Assembly: GCA_050951095.1 (NCBI GenBank)
Contig: JBMNIQ010000005.1
Location: forward strand, 496,001-560,000
Direction of reading: 5' to 3'
Length of the DNA stretch: 64,000 nucleotides
From: UMGS1519 sp050951095
GTDB taxonomy: Bacteria > Actinomycetota > Coriobacteriia > Coriobacteriales > Eggerthellaceae
This document shows, piece after piece, positions 41,220 through 49,210 of the stretch. The notes below the pieces were generated by a model that ran no database searches, had not been told where the DNA came from, and saw nothing but the letters and a program-made list of their open reading frames with translations. The stretch's first letter is position 1. Each line of letters begins with the position of its first letter. The translations under genes were made by a program, and so were the position numbers.

Positions 41220-41237
41220 ATGAATATTCTATCACAT

Positions 41238-41324
41238 CGCGGCCTGGCGGAACAGGCAGACGCGCGCGCCCCAGGAGCGCGTGGGCGAAGGCCCGTGCGG
41301 GTTCGAATCCCGCGGCCGCGACCA
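41238..41324 (+). tRNA. tRNA-Leu (anticodon CAG), phage-carried
   Basis: Acceptor CGCGGCC pairs with GGCCGCG, D-stem GCG/CGC, anticodon arm CGCGC-CCCAGGA-GCGCG giving CAG, variable arm GGGC-GAAG-GCCC, T-arm GCGGG-TTCGAAT-CCCGC, discriminator A and encoded CCA. A -10-like TATTCT lies at 41225-41230. It differs widely from the Leu(GAG) gene at 36939. Confidence 0.9.
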
Positions 41325-41344
41325 TCTTGCATTTGGAGGAAACA

Positions 41345-41698
41345 TTGGCCAAAGACGATTTCGAGGTGGTCGCCTACAAGGTCCTGGCTTACGCGTACGC
41401 CTGCCTGAAGGCAGGCGTCGAGGCGTCGACAGCCAAGGCGCTCGAGATAGCCGGCATCAACGAGGTCTACTTCCTGGCTGTGCTCAAATCTCTCGCATCG
41501 AAGGGCCTCATAGAGGGCGTCCCGATGTTCAAGCACATGAACGGGGACGTCGTAGATTACGGCGAGTCGATAACGATAACGATGGACGGCGCCGTCTACC
41601 TTCGCGAGAACGGCCGCATGGCAAAGGTGGGGAAATACCTCGGCTCGGCGTTCGAGAAGGTGCTCGAGATCGCGGTCAAATCGACCATGGTCCTCTAG
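41345..41698 (+). CDS. YjcQ-like phage protein
   Basis: 117 residues starting at TTG 41345 with GGAGGA four bases upstream. The pattern DDFEVVAYKVLAYAYACLKAG, AGINEVYFLAVLKSLASKGLIEG and ITITMDGAVYLRENGRM is that of YjcQ-family proteins, small winged-helix-like proteins common in phages and without known function. The position directly downstream of the toxin-like tip would suit an immunity gene, but the family is not known as such. It stands between two tRNA genes. Confidence 0.65.
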   Translation: MAKDDFEVVAYKVLAYAYACLKAGVEASTAKALEIAGINEVYFLAVLKSLASKGLIEGVPMFKHMNGDVVDYGESITITMDGAVYLRENGRMAKVGKYLGSAFEKVLEIAVKSTMVL

Positions 41699-41776
41699 CG
41701 TACGTTTTCGTCCTGGCGGAGGACGTTAAAAGCCGCACGGCTCGGCGGGCGCGCCGGAAAACGCCCGCACCCACAC

Positions 41777-41852
41777 GGAGCGCAAGCACGACGGCACGTG
41801 CAGCCGGCTCATAACCGGTCGGTAGCGGGGTCGGCACCCGCGCGCTCCACCA
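41777..41852 (+). tRNA. tRNA-Met (anticodon CAT), phage-carried, unusual T-loop
   Basis: Acceptor GGAGCGC pairs with GCGCTCC, D-arm GCAC-GACGGCAC-GTGC, anticodon arm GCCGG-CTCATAA-CCGGT giving CAT, T-arm GCGGG-GTCGGCA-CCCGC and encoded CCA: 76 bases in all. The T-loop begins GTCGG instead of TTCGA/TTCAA. With a G1-C72 pair it is an elongator-type Met or a lysidine-type Ile tRNA, not an initiator. Confidence 0.8.
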
Positions 41853-41868
41853 CATACACTTCGGAATC

Positions 41869-41902
41869 AAGCCGCCGCGGCGCACGCCTGGCGGCTTCTT
41901 TC
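41869..41902 (+). terminator. Hairpin after tRNA-Met
   Basis: AAGCCGCC at 41869-41876 pairs with GGCGGCTT at 41890-41897 and CTTTC follows. Confidence 0.6.
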
Positions 41903-41987
41903 ATGCCCGGAGACGGGCGACACACCATCCACAGGGGCCGCACGGCCCCCGAAGACGAGCGCCGCACGGCGCGGAGGAGGAGCCGGA

Positions 41988-42212
41988 ATGGCAGAAGAGA
42001 ACGATCCCGTACAGCCGCAGGGCGATGGCGGGGAATCGCAGCCCGACACCGACTGGAAGGTCGAGGCCCGCAAGTGGGAGAAGCGGTCCAAGGAGAACGC
42101 CGAGAAGGCGAAGGCCTACGATGAGCTCCAGGAGCAGTCGAAGACCGAGCCGTCGAGCGCGCCGCGGACCCGCGGCTTCAGGTCGTCACACGCACCTACG
42201 CTAACACTCTAG
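41988..42212 (+). CDS. Phage scaffold protein, N-terminal fragment
   Basis: 74 residues from ATG 41988, preceded by GGAGGAGGAG. The charged stretch DTDWKVEARKWEKRSKENAE with KAKAYDELQEQ is the conserved start of capsid scaffolding proteins of tailed phages. After about residue 55 the helical pattern ends and the frame runs on through unrelated sequence (RTRGFRSSHAP) to a chance stop, so the gene is cut at the right junction of the fragment. Confidence 0.65.
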   Translation: MAEENDPVQPQGDGGESQPDTDWKVEARKWEKRSKENAEKAKAYDELQEQSKTEPSSAPRTRGFRSSHAPTLTL

Positions 42213-42229
42213 TCAAACAAGCAAAGATG

Positions 42230-42235
42230 TATAGT
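42230..42235 (+). promoter_or_regulatory. Candidate -10 box of the TauE-type gene
   Basis: TATAGT lies 42 bases before ATG 42278; no good -35 at 16-18 bases is seen. Confidence 0.35.
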
Positions 42236-42277
42236 GTCTGAGGCGATATCGGATCACAGCATCGCAAAGAGGACACC

Positions 42278-42991
42278 ATGTCTGAAAAGATAATCTTCTG
42301 GGCAGCATTCTTCGTTGCCTATACATTGAATGCCATCACGGGGTTTGCCGGGAACATCATCGCTATGCCCGTGGGCATGCAGACGTTGGGCATTCAGGAA
42401 TCCATTGCCTCGCTGAATGTGGCGGGCTTCCTTGCGTGCGGTCTGCTTGCAATCCAGGGCTTCAAGTACATCGACTGGCGCCAACTTGCCCGCATCCTTG
42501 CCGTGATGATCGTGTTCATGATCGTGGGCATCTGGTTGGATACCATCGTCTCTCTGGACATCCTGAAGAAGATCTTCGCAATCTTCGTTTTGGTCGTGGG
42601 CCTGAAGAACCTTATCTTCCCGCAGCGGAAGGGCGTTCCCGAATGGCTGCTGTGGGTGGCGCTTGCGCTTGCAGGCATCTTGCAGGGCATGTTCGTGTGC
42701 GGCGGTGCCATGCTGGTCATCTACGCCACGCAGAAGCTGCCGGAAAAAGACCAGTTCCGTGCAACGCTCAGTATGAATTGGTTCATACTTAACGTGCTGT
42801 ATTCACTGTATTCCTGGCATGTCGGATACATGACGGCCGATGTCGGCGTGGTTATTCTGGGGTGCATTCCGCTTATGATCGCGGCAACCTTGGTGGGCGG
42901 ATACATCAACAAGCGCATGAGCCAGGAAGCGTTCTTGAAATTCACGTACGTTATGTTGACCGTAATCGGCGTCATCATGCTCTTCGTCTGA
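42278..42991 (+). CDS. TauE/SafE-family membrane transporter
   Basis: 237 residues, almost entirely hydrophobic, with about seven to eight membrane helices in two similar halves. The family pattern is visible in the first half around NAITGFAGNIIAMPVGM and in the second half around GILQGMFVCGGAMLVIYA. Members export sulfite, sulfoacetate or related anions, or take up small organic acids; the substrate cannot be told. ATG 42278 follows AAAGAGGA. The gene stands alone behind the prophage fragment. Confidence 0.82.
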   Translation: MSEKIIFWAAFFVAYTLNAITGFAGNIIAMPVGMQTLGIQESIASLNVAGFLACGLLAIQGFKYIDWRQLARILAVMIVFMIVGIWLDTIVSLDILKKIFAIFVLVVGLKNLIFPQRKGVPEWLLWVALALAGILQGMFVCGGAMLVIYATQKLPEKDQFRATLSMNWFILNVLYSLYSWHVGYMTADVGVVILGCIPLMIAATLVGGYINKRMSQEAFLKFTYVMLTVIGVIMLFV

Positions 42992-43106
42992 TAACGTTCG
43001 CCTATCAGCAGAATAACTTCTGTTCATTTAGGTCGCCGTGCCCGTATAACGCTAGTATGAAATCAGATGCCCGGTAGCGTGCCGGGCCCTGAATCGGGGA
43101 GATTTC

Positions 43107-44066
43107 ATGGGCGGGGTTTGCGTTTCAGATTCCAAAAGGGCGAATGGCAGGTTGCTTCTGCTTGCCCTCGCACTTGTTACGGCAGTCGTGGTCTGCTTCG
43201 GACTTGCCGGATGCAGCACGAGTAAAACCGTGGAGCAAAGCGACGGTACGCAGTTGGCTGCGAAAGACTCCGTCAACGATTATTCCTGGGATGAGCTGAA
43301 AGTCCTCTCGAACGCTATTGCCACGGCTTCCACCAATGACGATGCGCTTCAGATTGCTGAGGATTACCATCTGTGCACCGAAGAGGGAAAACTCGACGGA
43401 ACGCAGACGAAAGACATCACGTTGTCGAACGGCAAAACTGTGCAAGCCCAGATCATCGGATTCCGCCATGATCCGAAATCGGACGGCAGCAGCTTGTCGG
43501 GAATAACGTTCCTGCTCTGCAGCCCGTTGACCACCATGTCGGCGAATGCCAGCGGCACCACCGCCGGCGGTTGGGCGCAGTCCGACGTCCGCGCCTGGCT
43601 CTCTAAGAAGGGATTGAAGAAGCTTCCGGAAGACCTGCGCAGCCAGATTGTGTCCGTGGTGAAGAAGACGAACAACGTCGGGGCAGGCAGCACGTCGGCA
43701 TCGAAGACGAAGGACAAGCTGTGGCTGCTTTCCGCAGTGGAGATCACGGGCAAGGTAAAAAAGGGCGCGCTCGACGACGATGGAGACGGGTCCCTGGCGA
43801 AGCTCTACAACAAAGAAGGCAGCCGCTACCAGCTCTTCCAGGATTGCGGTGTGGACTGTGGACGCGAGACGAACAAGAAGTACGACATCGGCACGCTCAA
43901 CCAGGTGCTGGTGAAGCAGGACGGCGATAGTCCCTGCATGTGGTGGGAACGCTCCATCTACGATGGCTCGTCATCTGATTTCTACTGCGTCATGACAAGC
44001 GGAAGCCCCGTAGGCAATGCGACGGCCTCTTATGAGTACGGCGTGGTTCCCGCGTTCTGCATCTAA
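43107..44066 (+). CDS. Lipoprotein with DUF6273-like domain
   Basis: 319 residues. A long signal peptide (basic start, hydrophobic LLLLALALVTAVVVC) ends in the lipobox LAGC, so the mature protein is attached to the membrane by Cys36 or close to it. The rest contains GFRHDPKSDGSS, WAQSDVRAWLS, LWLLSAVEI, WWERSIYDGSS and the end GVVPAFCI, the layout of DUF6273 domains in surface proteins of gut bacteria. Function unknown. ATG 43107 follows GGGGAGA; a hairpin GCCCGG / CCGGGC (43069-43087) sits in the leader. Confidence 0.75.
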   Translation: MGGVCVSDSKRANGRLLLLALALVTAVVVCFGLAGCSTSKTVEQSDGTQLAAKDSVNDYSWDELKVLSNAIATASTNDDALQIAEDYHLCTEEGKLDGTQTKDITLSNGKTVQAQIIGFRHDPKSDGSSLSGITFLLCSPLTTMSANASGTTAGGWAQSDVRAWLSKKGLKKLPEDLRSQIVSVVKKTNNVGAGSTSASKTKDKLWLLSAVEITGKVKKGALDDDGDGSLAKLYNKEGSRYQLFQDCGVDCGRETNKKYDIGTLNQVLVKQDGDSPCMWWERSIYDGSSSDFYCVMTSGSPVGNATASYEYGVVPAFCI

Positions 44067-44195
44067 CGCAGCGGCGCAACGCGCAAATACCTGTGCTATC
44101 GTGTTTGCACGTGAGAATATCGTGCAAATAACTCAAGCACAGAGACTGAGCGCTTGTTTCCTATGGAAATCCGCACGCCCTGGTCTGTGCTTGCG

Positions 44196-44201
44196 TATAC
44201 T
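44196..44201 (+). promoter_or_regulatory. Candidate -10 box of the Ldh-family gene
   Basis: TATACT lies 37 bases before ATG 44239, within a stretch that is AT-richer than its surroundings. The -35 is weak. Confidence 0.4.
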
Positions 44202-44238
44202 GCTATCCATGCGACTTTAAATTTCCAGGAGGAGAAGC

Positions 44239-45369
44239 ATGGGTTACGTAAAATGGGATTTCGAAACGCTGGACGGCTTCTGCCACGATGTGTTCCGTGC
44301 ATTCGGCTTCGATGAGGATCAGACGGGCATCATCAAGGATGTCCTGCTGACGGCCGACCTGTTCGGCATCGAAAGCCACGGCATGCAGCGTATGGTGCGC
44401 TACCACAAGGGCATCGAGAAGGGCACCATCCATCCGAAGGCTGAACCCGAAGTGGTGTTCGAAACGCCCATCTCCGCTGTCATCGACGGCCATAACGGTA
44501 TGGGCCAGCTCATCGGCCACTTCGCCATGCGCAAGGCAATCGAGAAGGCGAAGACCACGGGTATCGGCATCGTGTCCGTACGCGAATCGAACCATTACGG
44601 CATTGCCGGCTATTATGCCAAGATGGCTTCCGACGAGGGCCTGATGGGCTTCTCCTGCACGAATTCCGAGGCCATCATGGTGCCCACGTACGGCAAGAAG
44701 GCCATGCTGGGCTCGAACCCCATCGCCGTTGCCATGCCTGCCGATCCGTACCCGTTCCTGTTCGATGCATCTACGACCGTCGTAACGCGCGGCAAGCTGG
44801 AGATGTACAACAAGGCCGGCAAGCCCATTCCGGAAGCGTGGGCTGTAGACGAGAACGGCGAACCCACCTCGGACGCTCCGCGCGTGTTGGCGAACATCGT
44901 TGCGAAGAACGGCGGCGGCATCAATCCGCTGGGCGGTTCGAGCATGGTGACCGGCAGCCACAAGGGCTACGGCTACGGCATGCTGTGCGAGCTGTTCAGC
45001 AGCGTGCTTTCTCAGGGCGTGAATTCCGATGGCTGCTGCACGTTCCCGGATAAGACGGGCATCTGCCACGGCTTCATGGCCCTTGACCCCGCCTGCTTCG
45101 GCAATCCCGAGGACATCAAGAAGAACTTCTCGGATTATCTGCAGCGCCTGCGCGAAAGCCCGAAGGCCGTGGGCCAGGAGCGCATCTACACGCATGGCGA
45201 AAAGGAGGTCTTCGCCGAGAAGGACCGTCGCGAGAACGGCATCCAGGTGAACGACAACACCATGGTTGAGCTGGCGAACCTCTGCGGTTACCTGAAGCTG
45301 GATTTCGCCACGTACTTCCCGGGCTACGAGCTGCCGAAGGATTCGAAGTTCTTCGACGGCAACTACTAG
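44239..45369 (+). CDS. Ldh-family NAD(P)-dependent dehydrogenase (malate/L-lactate/ureidoglycolate type)
   Basis: 376 residues of the non-Rossmann type 2 malate/L-lactate dehydrogenase family. Conserved pieces are DLFGIESHGMQRMVRY, the VRESNHYGIAGYYA segment with the catalytic histidine, FSCTNSEAIMVPTYG, LGSNPIAVAMP, FDASTTVVTRGK and GSHKGYGYGMLCEL. The family reduces 2-oxoacids such as oxaloacetate, pyruvate or 2,3-diketogulonate; the substrate is not clear here. ATG 44239 follows CAGGAGGAGAAG, a strong site. It is a single gene followed by a strong terminator. Confidence 0.88.
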   Translation: MGYVKWDFETLDGFCHDVFRAFGFDEDQTGIIKDVLLTADLFGIESHGMQRMVRYHKGIEKGTIHPKAEPEVVFETPISAVIDGHNGMGQLIGHFAMRKAIEKAKTTGIGIVSVRESNHYGIAGYYAKMASDEGLMGFSCTNSEAIMVPTYGKKAMLGSNPIAVAMPADPYPFLFDASTTVVTRGKLEMYNKAGKPIPEAWAVDENGEPTSDAPRVLANIVAKNGGGINPLGGSSMVTGSHKGYGYGMLCELFSSVLSQGVNSDGCCTFPDKTGICHGFMALDPACFGNPEDIKKNFSDYLQRLRESPKAVGQERIYTHGEKEVFAEKDRRENGIQVNDNTMVELANLCGYLKLDFATYFPGYELPKDSKFFDGNY

Positions 45370-45405
45370 GAACGCAGCGCCATTGCGCTTTTAGCATCTC
45401 GCTTG

Positions 45406-45440
45406 ACGGCCGCCCTGTTTCGAAGGGGCGGCCGTTTCGC
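45406..45440 (+). terminator. Terminator of the Ldh-family gene
   Basis: A perfect 10-bp stem ACGGCCGCCC / GGGCGGCCGT with a ten-base loop is followed by TTCGCGTTT. Confidence 0.85.
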
Positions 45441-45515
45441 GTTTCCAGCGGCATCCGTGCGCTTCGAGAACGCCTGACATGATTTCGCCGTTATCGGGAT
45501 GTTGTTTTCGGCGGC

Positions 45516-45521
45516 TATAAT
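45516..45521 (+). promoter_or_regulatory. Candidate -10 box for the secreted-protein gene at 45587
   Basis: TATAAT lies 65 bases before ATG 45587; TTATCG 19 bases ahead is a weak -35. Confidence 0.4.
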
Positions 45522-45586
45522 GTTCGAATCGTAATGATGCTTTACTGCGAATAATGCGCGGGAGACAGCCGGAGGGGGCTTTCGGA

Positions 45587-46627
45587 ATGACGACGACTAT
45601 GAGAAGGATGGCAAGCGCTGTTGCCGCGCTTTGTGCGGCGGTGGCGTTGGGATGCATCCTGGCACTGCCGGCACAAGCGGCCACTACGTCCTACGACATT
45701 GCGGCGAATCAGATCATCGGGCAGGTTCAGACGGTCACTCTGGACAAGGGCACGGTCGCGCTTACGGTGAAGGCCGGTTCGAAGGCTTCGAGCGCCGGCA
45801 TCTACACGGAGCAGTCATGCACGTTGGGAAGCAGGCTGGGCTTTATTGCGGCAAGCAAGTACCAGTCGTCTACCAGCTACGTCAGCATCCCGAAGAAGGG
45901 CACGTATTACCTGCAGCTCCGCAACACCGGCACGCAGGCTGGTCAGGCGACGATTACCACGTACGGCATGAACACGGCCCTGAAGAAGAATGCATACGTG
46001 TATTCGTCTACTGACGGATCCGGCTCGTACGTTTCGTACCACAAGGTCAGCGTGCCGGCGCGCGGCTATATCTCCGTTTCGCTGAGCGGTGTTTCCTCAA
46101 GTCCCAGCAGCTTCAGCATCAAAGCGTGCAACAGCAAGAAGAAGAGTCTGACGGGCGGCTGGCGCAGCTATTTCCAGGCATCGAACGGAAAGTACATCGG
46201 CGTCAAGAAGGGCACGTACTACATTGCCGTGAAGTCGAATACGCCCGTCTACAAGGTGAAGTACACGTACAGCAAGGTCGCAAGCAAAGTTGCCGCAAGG
46301 AAGAAGAAGGCGAAGACGCTGAAGTCCGGCAAGAAGACCACGGGCATTGTAGCGGCAGGGGAGAGCGCGAACTGGTACAAGATAAAGAACGGCAAGAAGC
46401 GCGAGCTGAAAGTGTCCTGCTCTGCAAAGACGTTCGCCGGCGGTGACTACGGCGGATTGCGGGCAACGTTGTACAAGGGCTCGAAGAAGATCAGCACCAT
46501 TGCCCTGAACGGCACGTATCCTACGGGAACGCTCCGCTCATATTCGAAGCTTCCGAAGGGAACGTATTATCTCAAGGTATCGCGCTATGACACCGGGTCG
46601 GGTTATTACGCGCTGAAGTTGAAGTAA
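45587..46627 (+). CDS. Secreted protein with PPC-like repeats, function unknown
   Basis: 346 residues. A signal peptide (AALCAAVALGCILALPAQA) ends at an AQA-A cleavage site. The mature part is rich in Lys, Ser, Thr and Tyr and holds three beta-sandwich-like repeats, each with a GTYYLxV/L-type strand: KGTYYLQLRNTG, KGTYYIAVKSN and KGTYYLKVSRYD. This is the pattern of bacterial pre-peptidase C-terminal (PPC) domains. A very basic linker (AARKKKAKTLKSGKK) precedes the last repeat. ATG 45587 has GGAGGGGG upstream. No catalytic motif seen. Confidence 0.7.
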   Translation: MTTTMRRMASAVAALCAAVALGCILALPAQAATTSYDIAANQIIGQVQTVTLDKGTVALTVKAGSKASSAGIYTEQSCTLGSRLGFIAASKYQSSTSYVSIPKKGTYYLQLRNTGTQAGQATITTYGMNTALKKNAYVYSSTDGSGSYVSYHKVSVPARGYISVSLSGVSSSPSSFSIKACNSKKKSLTGGWRSYFQASNGKYIGVKKGTYYIAVKSNTPVYKVKYTYSKVASKVAARKKKAKTLKSGKKTTGIVAAGESANWYKIKNGKKRELKVSCSAKTFAGGDYGGLRATLYKGSKKISTIALNGTYPTGTLRSYSKLPKGTYYLKVSRYDTGSGYYALKLK

Positions 46628-46788
46628 CACGGCTGCGGTGTATGCCGGCGACTTGCGTTGTCCGGGGTACGGCGTCCTCACGGGTGTATCCGGCGGCACG
46701 TGGCGTTGACTGACGCTTGGGCAACCAAACGGCATTCGGGACGCCCATCCTGTACAATTCTTCTAAAGCAATTGTTGGAGGGGGTCCC

Positions 46789-47760
46789 ATGAGGGCGGAA
46801 CTGAGAGCACGCCACGTGTTCGGACTGTGCGCCGCAGCGATGCTGTTGGCACTTGCAGGCAGCCTGTTCGCCGTTGTCCCGGCACAGGCGAAGGTCACCA
46901 CCGTCATGGTGGGCAACAACCAGAACCTGGTGAAGGGCGGGACGGCCGGCGTTGCATCCGGTACCGTCTCTTGGAATGCGAAGACGAATACGCTCACGTT
47001 GAAGGACGTGAAGCTTTCCTCTTTGGCCGGCACCAGCCTGTCTTCGCTGTCTTCGGGGGCGGGGGCAACGGCATCCGGTTCCGCAGCAAGCATGACGCCT
47101 CAGCAGATGGCCGCTCTTGCGAACGCCGGTATTGATAACGCAACGCTGAAGCGGGCTTCCAGCAGCGTGGTGCCGAAGAAGCTGACGTTGGCCTACGTGT
47201 ACATCAAGGCGGGTAAGAAGGACACGGTGAATGTGCGATTGCAGGGCAGCAACAGCATCCAGGTGCTGCTGGGCGACGCCCTGTTCGCAAACTGCAACTT
47301 GACCCTAAAGGGTCCCGGCTCGCTGCGGGTGAAGAATGTCGGCGGCAAGAACCCGCTAGTCTGCGGCGTGTGGGCTAACGGCAATCTGAGAATCACCGGC
47401 GGCACATACCGCGTCAGCACGTACGGCAATGCGTTCACGGGTAAGGCCATCCGCATCACCGGCGGCAAGCTGGCGTCCGTCTCATCGCATCAAAACGCGC
47501 TTTCCAGCCAGACGAAGGTCAGCAACAAGCCCGCCCGCCTGGGAACCATCAAGGGCGTCATGTCGAAGGGGGCCACGTTCAAGAAGAACGGTTCCATGTA
47601 CCGCGTAACCAGGGGCGGAAGCGCCCCGACGGCGAAGCTGATGAAGGCGAATCCGAAGCTGAAGCGCGTGAAGCTGGGCACGGTACGCTATGGTGCGAAG
47701 TACAAGGTTACGAAAGCCGCGAAGGGCGCGTTGCGTAAAGGGCAGGTGATGGTCCGATGA
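46789..47760 (+). CDS. Secreted carbohydrate-binding-like protein, function unknown
   Basis: 323 residues. Signal peptide with LCAAAMLLALAGSLFAVVP and cleavage after AQA. The mature part has strands typical of beta-helix or carbohydrate-binding-domain-containing surface proteins: TVSWNAKTNTLTLKDVKL, RLQGSNSIQVLLGDALF, CNLTLKGPGSLRV and GNLRITGGTYRVST. A Ser/Ala-rich insert (about 75-115) breaks the pattern, and the C-terminus is strongly basic. ATG 46789 follows GGAGGGGG, the same unusual site as the gene before. The stop overlaps the next ATG. Confidence 0.68.
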   Translation: MRAELRARHVFGLCAAAMLLALAGSLFAVVPAQAKVTTVMVGNNQNLVKGGTAGVASGTVSWNAKTNTLTLKDVKLSSLAGTSLSSLSSGAGATASGSAASMTPQQMAALANAGIDNATLKRASSSVVPKKLTLAYVYIKAGKKDTVNVRLQGSNSIQVLLGDALFANCNLTLKGPGSLRVKNVGGKNPLVCGVWANGNLRITGGTYRVSTYGNAFTGKAIRITGGKLASVSSHQNALSSQTKVSNKPARLGTIKGVMSKGATFKKNGSMYRVTRGGSAPTAKLMKANPKLKRVKLGTVRYGAKYKVTKAAKGALRKGQVMVR

Positions 47761-47990
47761 TCAAATTCCTGGTACTGCTTGTTATTCTTGCCCTGGTAAT
47801 CATCGCGTTCCGGATGGGTCGCCAAAGCGAGCGCGGCCGGCTGATCGATCTTGAGCCCGACGAGTCCCAATCCGAGAAATGGGCCTCGAAGACGGCGAAG
47901 GATGCCGGTTCCAAGCGCGCTCAGAGCAGCGAGCGCGAGGACGACGTCATCGACGTCTCTCCCGACGACGTGGAGGTTGTAGACAAGTAA
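47757..47990 (+). CDS. Small single-pass membrane protein
   Basis: 77 residues: an N-terminal helix (IKFLVLLVILALVIIAF) followed by a charged, acidic tail (ending DDVIDVSPDDVEVVDK). ATG 47757 overlaps the stop of the secreted-protein gene, so the two are translationally coupled. Not recognised as a named family; the tail would lie in the cytoplasm if the positive residues after the helix stay inside. Confidence 0.65.
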   Translation: MIKFLVLLVILALVIIAFRMGRQSERGRLIDLEPDESQSEKWASKTAKDAGSKRAQSSEREDDVIDVSPDDVEVVDK

Positions 47991-48009
47991 TTCGCTGCAG
48001 AAATAGAGA

Positions 48010-48050
48010 AGCGCCCGATGAGCGATCATCGGGCGCTTTGCGTTTGTTGC
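48010..48050. terminator. Terminator after the small membrane protein
   Basis: A perfect 12-bp stem AGCGCCCGATGA / TCATCGGGCGCT with tetraloop GCGA is followed by TTGCGTTTGTT. The stretch 48051-48188 to the end of the convergent SDR gene shows only a small hairpin (GCTGAC / GTCAGC) and no gene. Confidence 0.85.
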
Positions 48051-48188
48051 TTTTGCGATAGGCAGAGACGGTTCAGCTGCAGCGGAAGTCGTGCGCCCCC
48101 TCAGCCAAGGTTCGTTGAGGTTCCGATTACCGGCTGACCAACGTCAGCGGACGTCATGGATGTCTCGCAGCTCCGCGATGCGGATTCC

Positions 48189-49049
48189 TCATCCTTCCTT
48201 TTTCGGCGTGCGCGGAAAAGACGTGGCGGCGGCGCGCTCATAATACGGCTTCACCGTCTCCATCATGGTCTCGCACTTCTCGAACAGCTTCTTCATGGCA
48301 TCCTTGCCCACGGGCAGCCATGTGGGAAGCGGATCGGCATCGGTGGTCACGTCGTACACGAACGCAGCGACCTTCTCCGGGTCGCCGTACTGGCGCCCAT
48401 CATGAGAAAGGCAGTATTCCATGGCGCCGCGTGCCGGCGTGCCGTCGTAGGCGGGCAGCAGCTGCGACGGCACCTTCATGGAATTGCTGCCGAAGAAGTT
48501 CGTGCGGATCATACCGGGGCACACGGCCATGGCCTCGATGCCGAACGGCGCAAGCTCCTGGGCCAGCACCTCCGTCAATCCCACCAATGCGAACTTCGTC
48601 GTGTCGTAGAGCGCGCCGCCGGGGTCGGTGGCATACCCGGCCATGGAAGCGATGGTCACGATGCGACCGGACTGCTGTTCGCGCATATGAGGAAGCACTG
48701 CGCGGATCACGTTCATGGTGCCGAAGACGTTCGTGTCGTAGATAGCCCGCGTCTCTGCGTCCGACGTTTCCTCCAGCGCGCCGAAGATGCCGTAACCGGC
48801 GTTGTTCAGAAGCACGTCGATGCGTCCGAACGTGTCGATGACCTGCTTGACGGCTGCGGCGATGGATGCCGCATCCGTCACATCGAGTGCAACGGGCAGC
48901 AGGCGGTCGGACTCGCCCAGCGCCTCCGTTACCGCTTCGGGGCGGCGGGAGCTTGCCGCCACGTAGTCGCCTTCCTCCAGGGCCCTCTTCGCAAAGCAGG
49001 CGCCCATGCCGCGGCTGGCGCCCGTGATGAGCCATACTCGTTGATCCAC
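48189..49049 (-). CDS. SDR-family oxidoreductase
   Basis: 286 residues, classical short-chain dehydrogenase. NAD(P) site TGASRGMGACFAKRA, with arginine residues in SSRRPEA suggesting NADPH, the NNAGYG motif, catalytic Ser in IASMAGYA and YDTTK with the catalytic tyrosine and lysine. Substrate unknown. The start is GTG 49047-49049 on the minus strand because GGAAGGGG lies just upstream; the frame extends further without a site. It is divergent from the serine hydrolase gene, sharing a 160-base upstream region, and convergent with the genes before. Confidence 0.88.
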   Translation of the reverse strand: MDQRVWLITGASRGMGACFAKRALEEGDYVAASSRRPEAVTEALGESDRLLPVALDVTDAASIAAAVKQVIDTFGRIDVLLNNAGYGIFGALEETSDAETRAIYDTNVFGTMNVIRAVLPHMREQQSGRIVTIASMAGYATDPGGALYDTTKFALVGLTEVLAQELAPFGIEAMAVCPGMIRTNFFGSNSMKVPSQLLPAYDGTPARGAMEYCLSHDGRQYGDPEKVAAFVYDVTTDADPLPTWLPVGKDAMKKLFEKCETMMETVKPYYERAAATSFPRTPKKEG

Positions 49050-49210
49050 TGCGTCCCCTTCCTGTGGTTTGATTCGTCCGTTCCATAATACGCGAACGGC
49101 GGCATAGACAATAAGCGCCGCTGCGTACTGCCTGTTACACATTTTTCAGAGATTGAAACGTCCAACCTGGTAGTTTGTGTGTAGGGAACAATGCAAGAGA
49201 AAGAGGGGAT

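Larger units (their letters stand above)
39160..42180 (+). mobile_element. Prophage fragment (head-gene block) truncated at both ends
   Basis: Portal C-terminus, minor head protein with toxin-like extension, tRNA-Leu(CAG), YjcQ-like protein, tRNA-Met(CAT) and scaffold N-terminus lie in the usual order of a phage late operon. The portal lacks its front and the scaffold its end, and no integrase, terminase, capsid or tail gene is present. Codon use differs from the neighbours (frequent AGG and AGA arginine codons). The exact junctions cannot be fixed from one sequence; I saw no convincing att repeats. Confidence 0.8.

Noticed and set aside
38930..42220. CTAGTCAA present on both sides of the prophage fragment as att sites
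   Set aside because: Eight bases is too short and the flanks do not match; both copies also fit promoter-like sequence.
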